A DNA stretch of 62,689 bases from Phycisphaeraceae bacterium (GTDB lineage Bacteria; Planctomycetota; Phycisphaerae; Phycisphaerales; UBA1924), in the NCBI GenBank assembly GCA_019636535.1, contig JAHBXK010000019.1:1-62689 (forward strand). Reading direction: 5' to 3'. Made by a program: the position numbers and the translations under genes. The notes under the pieces are model-generated. The model was not told the DNA's origin and did not search any database. It worked only from the letters and a program-made list of their open reading frames with translations. Shown here one piece after another: positions 16,608 to 26,052 of the stretch. How positions within the stretch are numbered: position 1 is the stretch's first letter; each line of letters opens with the position of its first letter.

Positions 16608-19538
16608 ATGAGGCCGCTGATTCAAATGACCGGTCACCTCGGCGTTGCGAGCGCTTCCTTGTCTGGATGCGTTGTGAACAGGGTGGCTTGTGTGGTCGCG
16701 GCCTTGCTGACGATCGGTTTGTGCGCACCGAGCGCTTGGGGTCAGCGCCAGCGAGGCTCCGCTCCAGCCGTCTCCTCCCCCTCCGCGGCTCCTGAGCCGG
16801 CCCCCGCGCCGGACCTTGCGCCGGCGCTGTTGCGCACGCTCGAAGCAGCGTATCTGACGCCGGAACATGCTCGCGAACTTCGGGTCTTTCACGGCGTGTG
16901 GCGGAGGGACGATCTCGAATCTGCGGCGAGCCGGGCTCGCGCCGCACTTCTTGTTCACCGCTTCGACGATCCCGTGCTCGCACCGACGGCCGATGCCACA
17001 CCGGTTCTCGACCGCGCCGAGGCGGCGCTGGCACGCGGCGAACTGAGCAACGCGCTGGCGCTCCTCGATTCGCTGAGCAATCCGCGTGAATCGTCTGCGG
17101 TTCGCGCGGTGCGGATCAGGGCAGAGACCGAAGCGACCCGCGGGCGATCGGATCTGGCAATCGCCGCCGCCGCGCCGTTGATCGAGCGGCTGCTCAAGTC
17201 ACCTGCTCGTGAAATGGAACCGGCGGAAGCGGTCGAGGCGGTCGCACTGGCCACGCTGCTTCTGCGGCTCGAAGGCCCGGGCGGACGCGACCAAGCCCAA
17301 CGGAGCGTCGAATCGCTCGCGACAGCCCTGGCGGATGTGCGGCAGACTGACCGGCTTTTCTGGCCCGCGCGCCTGGCCGAAGCAAGGCTGCTGCTCTCCC
17401 GCGACAACGCGGCGCAGGCCCAGGAAGCCATCGGAGAAGTGCTGGCGCTCAATCCGCGCTGTGCCGACGCATGGGAATTGCTGGGACGGATGACGGTCAA
17501 TTCGTTCTCGTTCGACATGACGGAGCGGATCGCGCTCCGACTGGAGCGCATCGCGGCGTCACTCTCTGACGATGAGACGCCCGCGATCAGCGCCGCAGCG
17601 GCACACCTGCGGGCGCGCGCGATGCTCCGCCAGATCAACGGAGACGAAGCCGAGCGGGAGCTCGCCGCCAGCCTGAGCATCTTTCCCCGGCTCGTTCAAA
17701 CGCGTGCGCTGCAAGCGGCCGCCGCCGCCGTTCGCTTTGATCTTGATCGCGCTCGCACGTTGCTCGATGCGCAGGATAACGACGTCGGAGGGCCGGCTCC
17801 GCTGGGCTACCTGGAGGTCGGCCGAGCACTCTCCGAGGCTCGGCAGTACGACCCCGCTGCGGAGTTTCTGGCCGAAGCGCATCGACGCGATCCGCATGCG
17901 CCGGAGCCGTTGATCGAAAGGGGGCTGCTGGAACTTCAGAGTGGGCGGGACGACGAAGCGCTCGCAGCGCTCGAACGCGCGTTCCAACTCGACCCGTTCA
18001 ATGTGCGGGCAGACAACTCACTGCGGCTTGCACGGGAGTTGCGCACCTACACAACTCTCGAGTCGGATCACTTCATCGTGCGCCACAAACCCGGAATCGA
18101 CGCCGTGCTGGCCGGCGAGATGCTGCCCGTCCTCGAGGAGATCCACGCGGTGGTCACCGGATCGCAACCGGGCGGCATCGACCACGAACCGGATCGGAAG
18201 ACGATCATCGAACTGATGCCCGATCACGCCTGGTTCGCGGTGCGCATCGCCGGAATGCCGCGGATCCACACGATCGCCGCGAGCACCGGGCCGGTGATCG
18301 CGATGGAAGCGCCCCGCGTGGGGCCGGGGCACAAGGGCATGTACGACTGGGTGCGGACGCTGCGGCACGAGTACGTGCATACCGTCACGCTCAGCCGCAC
18401 GAACAACCGGATCCCGCACTGGTTCACGGAGGCCGCGGCGGTTCATCTTGAACTGGCCCCCCGCGACTTCCAGACCTGCGTGCTTCTTGCCGGCGCGCTC
18501 AATGCGGATCGGCTGTTCGACCTCGAGGCGATCAACATCGCCTTCGTCCGGCCGAAGCGCCCGACCGACCGCCAGCAGGCCTATGCGCAAGGTCACTGGA
18601 TGTACGAGTTCATCATCGAGCGTTGGGGGCCGCGAGCGCCGCTGGAACTCATGGACCGGTACGCGATCGGGGAGCGCGAGGAGCAGGCGTTTTCGTCGGT
18701 GCTCGGAGTGTCTCGTGCCGAGTTTTTCAGACAGTTCAGCGCATGGGCACGGGAACAGGTCGTCGAGTGGGGGATGGCGCTGCCCGAGGGGGTTCCGACG
18801 GTCAGGGAGTTGCTCGTTCGGGATGCTCTCGCAGATCCACAGCGACTCAAGGACATCGACAACCACTTGGCCCGCCTGGCGATGGCGGTCGCCCGTGGCG
18901 CGGCGGGCGTCACGTCCGAAGTCGACCTTGGAGGTCTGGTGGCCGGAGAGTCGGGCCAGCGAGAGGCGGAATCGGCTTGGACCTTCAATCCGGGCTCCGT
19001 CACGCAGGTGAAGGTTGAGGGCTGGCTCGCGGAGTTTCCCGAGCATCCCGATCTGCTCGAACTCGCGATGGACGAGGCCGTACGCGCGGCGGGTGGCGAG
19101 GCAACGCCCGCGATTGCACCGCTGTTGGAGCGGTACGCGGCAGCGCGGCCGGTCGATCCGAAGCCGCATCGGCTTCTCGCGCAGATGTACCTGAAAGCGG
19201 GTCCGAACGATGCGACGGCCGCGAGAGCGGCGATCACCCATCTCGAATTCCTCGACGTTCGTGAGCAATACTCACCGGTCTTCGCAACCGAATTGGCCCG
19301 GCGTCTCGCGCTGCTGAACGACTGGAGCAGCGCAATGACCAAAGCCGAGCGTGCCGTGTCCATCGCTCCGTACGACGCCCGGCCGCGTGAATTGGCGGCG
19401 TCGATCGCGGTCAGGACGGGCGACCTTGCAAGCGCCGAGCGGCACATCGTGGCGCTGACGAAACTCGAACCCGATCGCGACATCCACCGTCAACGTCTCG
19501 ACGCGTTGCGGCAGCGCATGGATGCGGCTGGCTCGTGA
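16608..19538 (+). CDS. Exported TPR protein with HEXXH peptidase (MA-like) domain
   Basis: This protein has 976 residues. A hydrophobic export signal (VNRVACVVAALLTIGLCAPSAWG) is followed by a Pro/Ala-rich stretch and tetratricopeptide-like repeats over about residues 120-480 (for example ALLDSLSNPRESSAVRAVRI and PLIERGLLELQSGRDDEALA). A gluzincin-like domain follows: LRHEYVHTVTLSRTNNRIPHW places HEYVH at about 587-591 and the probable third zinc ligand in FTEAAAVHLE (Glu near 608). More TPR-like helices close the protein. Architecture and motif match the peptidase MA-like/TPR proteins common in planctomycetes; the substrate is unknown. I chose the ATG at 16608 over the longer open frame. GTG at 16677 is a possible alternative start for a shorter signal. 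Confidence 0.85.
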   Translation: MRPLIQMTGHLGVASASLSGCVVNRVACVVAALLTIGLCAPSAWGQRQRGSAPAVSSPSAAPEPAPAPDLAPALLRTLEAAYLTPEHARELRVFHGVWRRDDLESAASRARAALLVHRFDDPVLAPTADATPVLDRAEAALARGELSNALALLDSLSNPRESSAVRAVRIRAETEATRGRSDLAIAAAAPLIERLLKSPAREMEPAEAVEAVALATLLLRLEGPGGRDQAQRSVESLATALADVRQTDRLFWPARLAEARLLLSRDNAAQAQEAIGEVLALNPRCADAWELLGRMTVNSFSFDMTERIALRLERIAASLSDDETPAISAAAAHLRARAMLRQINGDEAERELAASLSIFPRLVQTRALQAAAAAVRFDLDRARTLLDAQDNDVGGPAPLGYLEVGRALSEARQYDPAAEFLAEAHRRDPHAPEPLIERGLLELQSGRDDEALAALERAFQLDPFNVRADNSLRLARELRTYTTLESDHFIVRHKPGIDAVLAGEMLPVLEEIHAVVTGSQPGGIDHEPDRKTIIELMPDHAWFAVRIAGMPRIHTIAASTGPVIAMEAPRVGPGHKGMYDWVRTLRHEYVHTVTLSRTNNRIPHWFTEAAAVHLELAPRDFQTCVLLAGALNADRLFDLEAINIAFVRPKRPTDRQQAYAQGHWMYEFIIERWGPRAPLELMDRYAIGEREEQAFSSVLGVSRAEFFRQFSAWAREQVVEWGMALPEGVPTVRELLVRDALADPQRLKDIDNHLARLAMAVARGAAGVTSEVDLGGLVAGESGQREAESAWTFNPGSVTQVKVEGWLAEFPEHPDLLELAMDEAVRAAGGEATPAIAPLLERYAAARPVDPKPHRLLAQMYLKAGPNDATAARAAITHLEFLDVREQYSPVFATELARRLALLNDWSSAMTKAERAVSIAPYDARPRELAASIAVRTGDLASAERHIVALTKLEPDRDIHRQRLDALRQRMDAAGS

Positions 19539-19566
19539 CTCCTCGACCAGCATTCCCGGGTTGAAT

Positions 19567-20478
19567 TCAGTTGATCGACGGCGCTGCCTGACGCGCGGGG
19601 GCGTGATCGTCGTTCAACATCGGCTTGGGCTCAACGTGCCCCAGCGCTCGTGCGACGAGTTCGCCGCGGCTGGAGGCGTTGAGCTTGCGGTGCAGGCTCT
19701 TGACGTGGTCGTGCACCGTGTGCGGCGAACGCCCGAGTTCATCGGCGATCTCACGCACGCTCTTGCCGAGCAGCAGGTGTCTCAGGATGACCTGCTCGCG
19801 CGACGTGATCCACTGCGTCGAGTCGGTCTGGTCCTGACCGATGGCCATGTTGGCCCGCCTGGCCAGCGCCGGCAGAACCGCCAACAGCGCGTCGGCGTGG
19901 GGACCCAAGTCAGATCGCAATCCGCCGGTGTGAGCGATCTCGACAACCAGCGCGCGACCTGCTGGACGAATGTCCCGCCCCAGCGCCACGACACCGAGAA
20001 GCATGCCCGCCGAGCGGACCGAATCCCAGCGCTGCCCGAGCGGGGTGCTGCCGTAATCGGCCGGCAGTCCGAAGTACTCGGGTGTTCCCGCCCGAGCGCC
20101 AGAGCCGACCAAGTCGCCCGGAGCCCAAGAGAGATGCCTTGCCTGATCCAGATTCGTGCGGACACGGGTAAGTGACGCGTCGCTCGGCTCGATCGCCAGA
20201 ACGCTGACCGCGCTGCGGGCACCGCCCCCGAGCGTTGTGGCCACTTCGGCGACGTAACAGCCTGCCGCGCCCGTGGCGTCACGACGGACGATACTGCCGG
20301 TCGGATCGATCTGCCCGATGAAGACCGCGGCGATGGCGGGTGGGCAGAGCGGCAACAGCGCAGCCGCGGCCTGATCGCACCAATCTTGCGTTGCCACGGC
20401 CGGCAGTGCGCAGACGTTCTCGGTGATCCGGACTGCCGAGCGGATCACTCCCGATCCGTCTCGCGTGAGGGTGCTCAT
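19567..20478 (-). CDS. LuxR-type HTH transcriptional regulator
   Basis: This is a 303-residue regulator. The C-terminal HTH is clear: QWITSREQVILRHLLLGKS, VREIADELGRSPHTVHDHVK and SLHRKLNASSRGELVARAL, in the GerE/LuxR arrangement. The N-terminal 200 residues contain a probable GAF-like sensory region of unknown ligand; no phospho-receiver motif is visible. The ATG at 20478 follows a perfect AGGAGG with a 5-base spacer, one of the strongest ribosome sites in the window. It is convergent with the large TPR peptidase (28-base gap) and divergent from the flavoprotein gene across 500 bases. Its targets cannot be told from the sequence. Confidence 0.9.
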   Translation of the reverse strand: MSTLTRDGSGVIRSAVRITENVCALPAVATQDWCDQAAAALLPLCPPAIAAVFIGQIDPTGSIVRRDATGAAGCYVAEVATTLGGGARSAVSVLAIEPSDASLTRVRTNLDQARHLSWAPGDLVGSGARAGTPEYFGLPADYGSTPLGQRWDSVRSAGMLLGVVALGRDIRPAGRALVVEIAHTGGLRSDLGPHADALLAVLPALARRANMAIGQDQTDSTQWITSREQVILRHLLLGKSVREIADELGRSPHTVHDHVKSLHRKLNASSRGELVARALGHVEPKPMLNDDHAPARQAAPSIN

Positions 20479-20978
20479 GCCGGCCTCCTATGCCGACGCC
20501 CAAGCGCGCAACCGGCGTTCGGGCTTGCGTGTTGCAACAACTGAACCTCCATGTTCCCACGCGGTCCGAACCGATTCCGCGCGAACTGTTTGTAGAATAG
20601 CAGATTCAGGGGGGGCCTGTCACGCCCCACTGCCGACCGATTAGCGACAGCGCGTGAATCCGTACGTTCTGCGACGACTAGCGAAGCCGGAATCGAATCC
20701 CGGATGCGGTTCCCTCGCGCTTTGGTTTCGGCCTGATGAACCATGCTCAGCGGCATGGACGCTGCAAGCTCCGTCCACGCACGTTCTTACGTCGGTTCGG
20801 ACGCGGGTTTGCCTTGAATGCCCAAGGCCGGCATGTCGGATCGGACCCAACGTTGGGCGTACCCTTGCCCGGTCGAATGGGCCCACGGGCCTTCGGCGGG
20901 GGCGCTCATGCACACCCCGCTTCACTGACTTCACCCGCGATCGGCCGTCGATCGGACTCCCCTGCTCAGGAGCCCTGC
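20479..20978. other. Intergenic region between LuxR-type regulator and flavoprotein genes
   Basis: This is a 500-base divergent spacer. The frame of the downstream flavoprotein is open through part of it, without recognisable protein sequence. A TAGAAT hexamer near 20594 could be a -10 element for rightward transcription, but no good -35 is seen. A segment near 20635-20715 superficially resembles a tRNA T-arm and was rejected. Confidence 0.4.
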
Positions 20979-22796
20979 ATGCCCAGAAAGCCAGTGCCCG
21001 GACCACGCAACCTCTCTCTGGGTCCGTCGGCGGCCACGCACTCGGCTTACGCCGGAATCACCCGGGCTGGAGCGTCGATCGGGTCGATCTGCTCGGACAA
21101 CGCTGCGACATGGGCCGACGACGGCTCGGCCAGAATCGCCATTCTCGGGGCGGGTCCCACGGGCTTGGGGGCCGCGTACCGGCTGAAAGAACTCGGATAC
21201 TCCAACTTTCAGGTCTTTGAGCGGAACGGCTACATCGGGGGTCTGGCCCACAGTTTCGTGGACGATCATGGGTTCACGTGGGACATCGGCGGCCACGTGA
21301 TGTTCAGCCACTACTCCTATTACGACCAGATCTTCGAGCGCCTGATGGGCGACGAGTTCACGCTGAACAACCGAGAGAGCTGGGTGCGGATGTTCGACCG
21401 CTGGGTGCCGTACCCCTTCCAGAACAACATTCGGTATCTGCCCCCGCAGGCCGCCTTCGAGTGCATGTCGGGCCTCATCAAGGCCCAGGGGGGCAGGGGC
21501 AAGGTCCCGTCCCCGGCCCAGGCAACGAACTTCGGGGAGTTCATCGACGCGGTTTTCGGCGAGGGGATCGCACGGCACTTCATGCGGCCTTACAACTTCA
21601 AGGTCTGGGCCCACCAGCCCGAAGAGATGAACAAGACGTGGATCGGCGAGCGCGTCGCCGTGATCGATGTCGAGCGGGCGCTCAAAAACATCATGCTGGG
21701 GCAGGACGACTTCGGCTGGGGGCCGAACAACCAGTTCAAGTTCCCGCTGAGGGGAGGCACGGGCGAGTTCTACCGCCGCTTCGGGCCGGTGCTTGGCCTT
21801 GATGAGGCCAACCCCGACTCGCCCGAGGGCCACATCCGCCTGAACAGGCGCGTCGAATCGATCGACGCCGACCGCCGCGTGCTGTACTTTGCCGACGGCA
21901 CGAGCACTCGCTACGACGTGCTGGTCTCCGCGATGCCTCTCGACGTGCTCTGCCGGGGCGTGCTTGTCGGCGATGTTCCCGCCGAGATCCGCCACGCGGC
22001 GGGACGTCTGAAGCACTCCTCCGGCTACATGGTCGGGCTCGGGTTGCGGGCGCGCGACGGCGACCCGGCCGAGCCGCGCGGGGTGGGCTGCACGCCCAGC
22101 ACCAAGAGTTGGATGTACTTCCCGGAGGACAACTGTCCGTTCTACCGGGCGACGTACCTCTCGAACTACTCGCCCCACATGACCCCGGATAAGGACCGCT
22201 TCTGGTCGCTGCTGTGCGAGGTCAGCGAGAGCGCGCAGAAGCCGACTCCCGGCGAGTTCGGCAAGAACCCCGACGCGGTGATCGACGATGTGATCCGCGG
22301 CTGTTTGGCGGCTGGGCTGATGGAACCCGCAGACGCCGACCGCATCGTCAGTCGCTGGTGCTACTACGCCGATTACTCGTATCCGACGCCGAGCGTCGAG
22401 CGCGACGACCTGCTCGCCGAGGTCATCCCTTGGCTCGAGTCTCGGTCGATCTACTCGCGCGGTCGGTTCGGCATGTGGAAGTACGAAGTGGCGAACACCG
22501 ACCACACGCTCATGCAAGGCGTCGAACTGATCAACCGCCTGATGAACGGCGAACCCGAGACCACGATCGGCATGACGTACCGAATCACCGAGGACGGCCG
22601 GCAGGCCGCGGTGCACGAGCGACCCGCGCACGCCGGCAGCGGCGAGAAGCGGATCAAGTCCGCGCCCCGGGTTGTCGTTCGTTCGGCCACAGCCAAGCCT
22701 GGGATGCGGCAACCCGCCAACGGCACGCACGGCCCGGTTGGTGATCGCCCGGAGGCGGACGTGTCTGAAGAAGAACTGGGCGTGACGCAGCGGTGA
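20979..22796 (+). CDS. FAD-dependent oxidoreductase/mutase-like protein (UGM- or protoporphyrinogen oxidase-like)
   Basis: This is a 605-residue flavoprotein. The Rossmann FAD motif is RIAILGAGPTGLGAAYRLKELG near residues 51-70, followed by ERNGYIGGLAHSF and FTWDIGGHVMFSHY, as in the UDP-galactopyranose mutase/amine-oxidase superfamily. The segment RPYNFKVWAHQPEEMNKTWIGERV resembles the conserved middle part of UGM-like proteins; YEVANTDHTLMQGVELINRL near the end includes the second FAD contact region. A disordered charged tail of about 60 residues follows. A strict UGM is usually about 370-400 residues, so this is a longer relative, commonly annotated only as NAD(P)/FAD-dependent oxidoreductase. 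The ATG at 20979 has AGGAG six bases upstream. A role in surface glycan synthesis is plausible but inferred. Confidence 0.82.
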   Translation: MPRKPVPGPRNLSLGPSAATHSAYAGITRAGASIGSICSDNAATWADDGSARIAILGAGPTGLGAAYRLKELGYSNFQVFERNGYIGGLAHSFVDDHGFTWDIGGHVMFSHYSYYDQIFERLMGDEFTLNNRESWVRMFDRWVPYPFQNNIRYLPPQAAFECMSGLIKAQGGRGKVPSPAQATNFGEFIDAVFGEGIARHFMRPYNFKVWAHQPEEMNKTWIGERVAVIDVERALKNIMLGQDDFGWGPNNQFKFPLRGGTGEFYRRFGPVLGLDEANPDSPEGHIRLNRRVESIDADRRVLYFADGTSTRYDVLVSAMPLDVLCRGVLVGDVPAEIRHAAGRLKHSSGYMVGLGLRARDGDPAEPRGVGCTPSTKSWMYFPEDNCPFYRATYLSNYSPHMTPDKDRFWSLLCEVSESAQKPTPGEFGKNPDAVIDDVIRGCLAAGLMEPADADRIVSRWCYYADYSYPTPSVERDDLLAEVIPWLESRSIYSRGRFGMWKYEVANTDHTLMQGVELINRLMNGEPETTIGMTYRITEDGRQAAVHERPAHAGSGEKRIKSAPRVVVRSATAKPGMRQPANGTHGPVGDRPEADVSEEELGVTQR

Positions 22797-22810
22797 GAGC
22801 CTGACGCGGC

Positions 22811-24487
<1,677 letters not shown>

Positions 24488-24790
24488 CTGGCCCGCCCCA
24501 CTTTGGTCCCCGGCCGTGCCTTCCCGACGGGAATCCCCCTCCGTGCCCCTTCCTGGAGCGGCGTCGGCTTGTTTGGAAGCGCTGGATGTTCGGCGGCGGT
24601 GCGGCACGAACCGAAGGATATCAGGAAGAGTCGACCAACAGACGCACTTGGTGGCCGACTGCCCGAGAACCCCGGTCGGCAATCCGTGATGGGCATTGCC
24701 AATACCAGACCCGCGCGGTAACTTGAAGGCGTCAGTCGACACCGCGCACGGCGTGCGCGCCAGCACTTGCAGAACCACAAAGGATTCACC
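24488..24790. other. Intergenic region upstream of the AAA ATPase and the first dockerin-tail protein
   Basis: About 300 bases with divergent genes on both sides. The ATPase frame is open across most of it, so an earlier start for that gene cannot be excluded. No other gene or clear promoter is seen. Confidence 0.4.
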
Positions 24791-25906
24791 ATGCTCCCCC
24801 GCCGCTTACCGATGCTCGTCCACGCTGCAGCCGCTGCCCTTGCACTGCCGTTGGCGGCTGCGCAGGCCGACGACATCTACGACTGCACCGTCACCCCTAC
24901 CGCCTCAAACCTGTCGTATAACTTCAACGGTACAGCGCCCACGACGGGCAGTTTCCGCGGCGACGAGGCCGCGACGCCGGCATCACGCACGCGCACTCCA
25001 CCCGCCAGCATCTTCTCATGCGGCACCATCGCCGCAGATCGCAACGACGCGGTTCCCTTCACCGGCACCGGCACCATCGCGGGATCCGGTTCGAACATCG
25101 AGCCGTCCGGCACGTTCCGGCTTGCGCTCAACACGGCCACCAATCAGTCGAGGCTGCTGGCGGCCTCGTTTGACTTGCTTGGTGCCATGACTGCCACCGC
25201 CCCTGCACAGATTTCGAATTTCAGCACGCCGGCCTTTTGTGCCGTAAACCCGTCATGCCTGGTGCCGATTCCACTCACGATCAATCTGCCGCTCGGCGAC
25301 GCGGTGATCGAGGAAGTCCTCGCGGAACTCTCCGGCGGTCCGTACACCGGCACGTTGACCGCAACCGGCCCCGGGCAGTATGACTTTTCGATCAATGCCA
25401 TGTTCGCCGTTACGCCGAGCGTGGAGTTCTTGGGTTCACCTTTCAACACGGGCACCCAGATCGTGCCGGTGGTGTTCTCGGGCTCGGCAACGGTCACCGG
25501 CACCAGCATCGCCGTCACGAACTCGCTTAACGTGCAGTTCAATCAGACGGAGAACACTCCGATCCCACTTCCGGAATCACCGTTCACGGTGACGGGAATC
25601 GGCATCTGCGAAGGCCTGAACCTCTTGCTCGCGGCCACGATCACGTCCAGCAGCGCGTCCTTCTCCACCATGTCCACGGTGGTGTCGGCGGGGACGCTGA
25701 AGGCCTGCCCCGGCGACTTCAACGACGACGGCGTGGTCGATCTGGCCGACCTGCTTGCATTCCTAGGACCTTGGAACGCGAATCTCGGGCAGAGCGTCGC
25801 GGCGGGCACCAACGGCGACTTCAACGGCGATGGGGTGGTTGATCTGGCCGACCTGCTCGCCTTCCTCGGACCTTGGAACTCGAATCTCGGACAGGCTTGC
25901 CAGTGA
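24791..25906 (+). CDS. Secreted protein with tandem dockerin-like C-terminus
   Basis: This is a 371-residue exported protein. Signal peptide: MLPRRLPMLVHAAAAALALP, cleavage near AAAQA. The body (about residues 25-300) is Thr/Ser/Asn-rich and probably beta-rich; no known enzymatic motif is recognised. The C-terminus carries two calcium-loop repeats, GDFNDDGVVDLADLLAFLG and GDFNGDGVVDLADLLAFLG, each followed by PWNxNLGQ. This tail corresponds to what NCBI calls GC-type dockerin-domain-anchored proteins in Phycisphaerae. The ATG at 24791 follows AAAGGA with a 6-base spacer. It is the first of four consecutive rightward genes for dockerin-tail proteins. An attachment or matrix role is inferred from the tail only. 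Confidence 0.85.
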   Translation: MLPRRLPMLVHAAAAALALPLAAAQADDIYDCTVTPTASNLSYNFNGTAPTTGSFRGDEAATPASRTRTPPASIFSCGTIAADRNDAVPFTGTGTIAGSGSNIEPSGTFRLALNTATNQSRLLAASFDLLGAMTATAPAQISNFSTPAFCAVNPSCLVPIPLTINLPLGDAVIEEVLAELSGGPYTGTLTATGPGQYDFSINAMFAVTPSVEFLGSPFNTGTQIVPVVFSGSATVTGTSIAVTNSLNVQFNQTENTPIPLPESPFTVTGIGICEGLNLLLAATITSSSASFSTMSTVVSAGTLKACPGDFNDDGVVDLADLLAFLGPWNANLGQSVAAGTNGDFNGDGVVDLADLLAFLGPWNSNLGQACQ

Positions 25907-25925
25907 CAGAGTGTGGGCGCGAGGG

Positions 25926-25980
25926 TCATATCTTAGATATGATTTCCGAAAGGTGCATCCGAGAATGCTCGATGTTCGGA
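25926..25980. repeat. Cluster of nested inverted repeats between two secreted-protein genes
   Basis: Three stems are packed in 55 bases: TCATATC/GATATGA (25926-25942, 3-base loop), TCCGAA/TTCGGA (25945-25950 with 25975-25980), and, nested in the latter, CGAG/CTCG (25960-25971). The region is AT-richer than its surroundings. The inner 14-mer CGAGAATGCTCGAT is repeated at 9843-9856. It could be a terminator-like or regulatory RNA structure; there is no U-tract. Confidence 0.5.
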
Positions 25981-26052
25981 TCGTGTAGTAGGTGAGTTGC
26001 CCGACGATGTGACCGCCCGCAGTCGCTTTGCGCTCCAGCCCCACGAGCCAAT

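Noticed and set aside
20635..20715. tRNA-like segment with a T-arm-like CCGG-AATCGAATC-CCGG
   Set aside because: The acceptor stem pairs only 5 of 7, the T-loop closing pair is mismatched, and no convincing anticodon or D arm could be drawn.
24488..24778. 97-codon N-terminal extension of the Ycf46-like ATPase
   Set aside because: It has no family similarity, and its first codons overlap the expected upstream region of the divergent secreted-protein gene.
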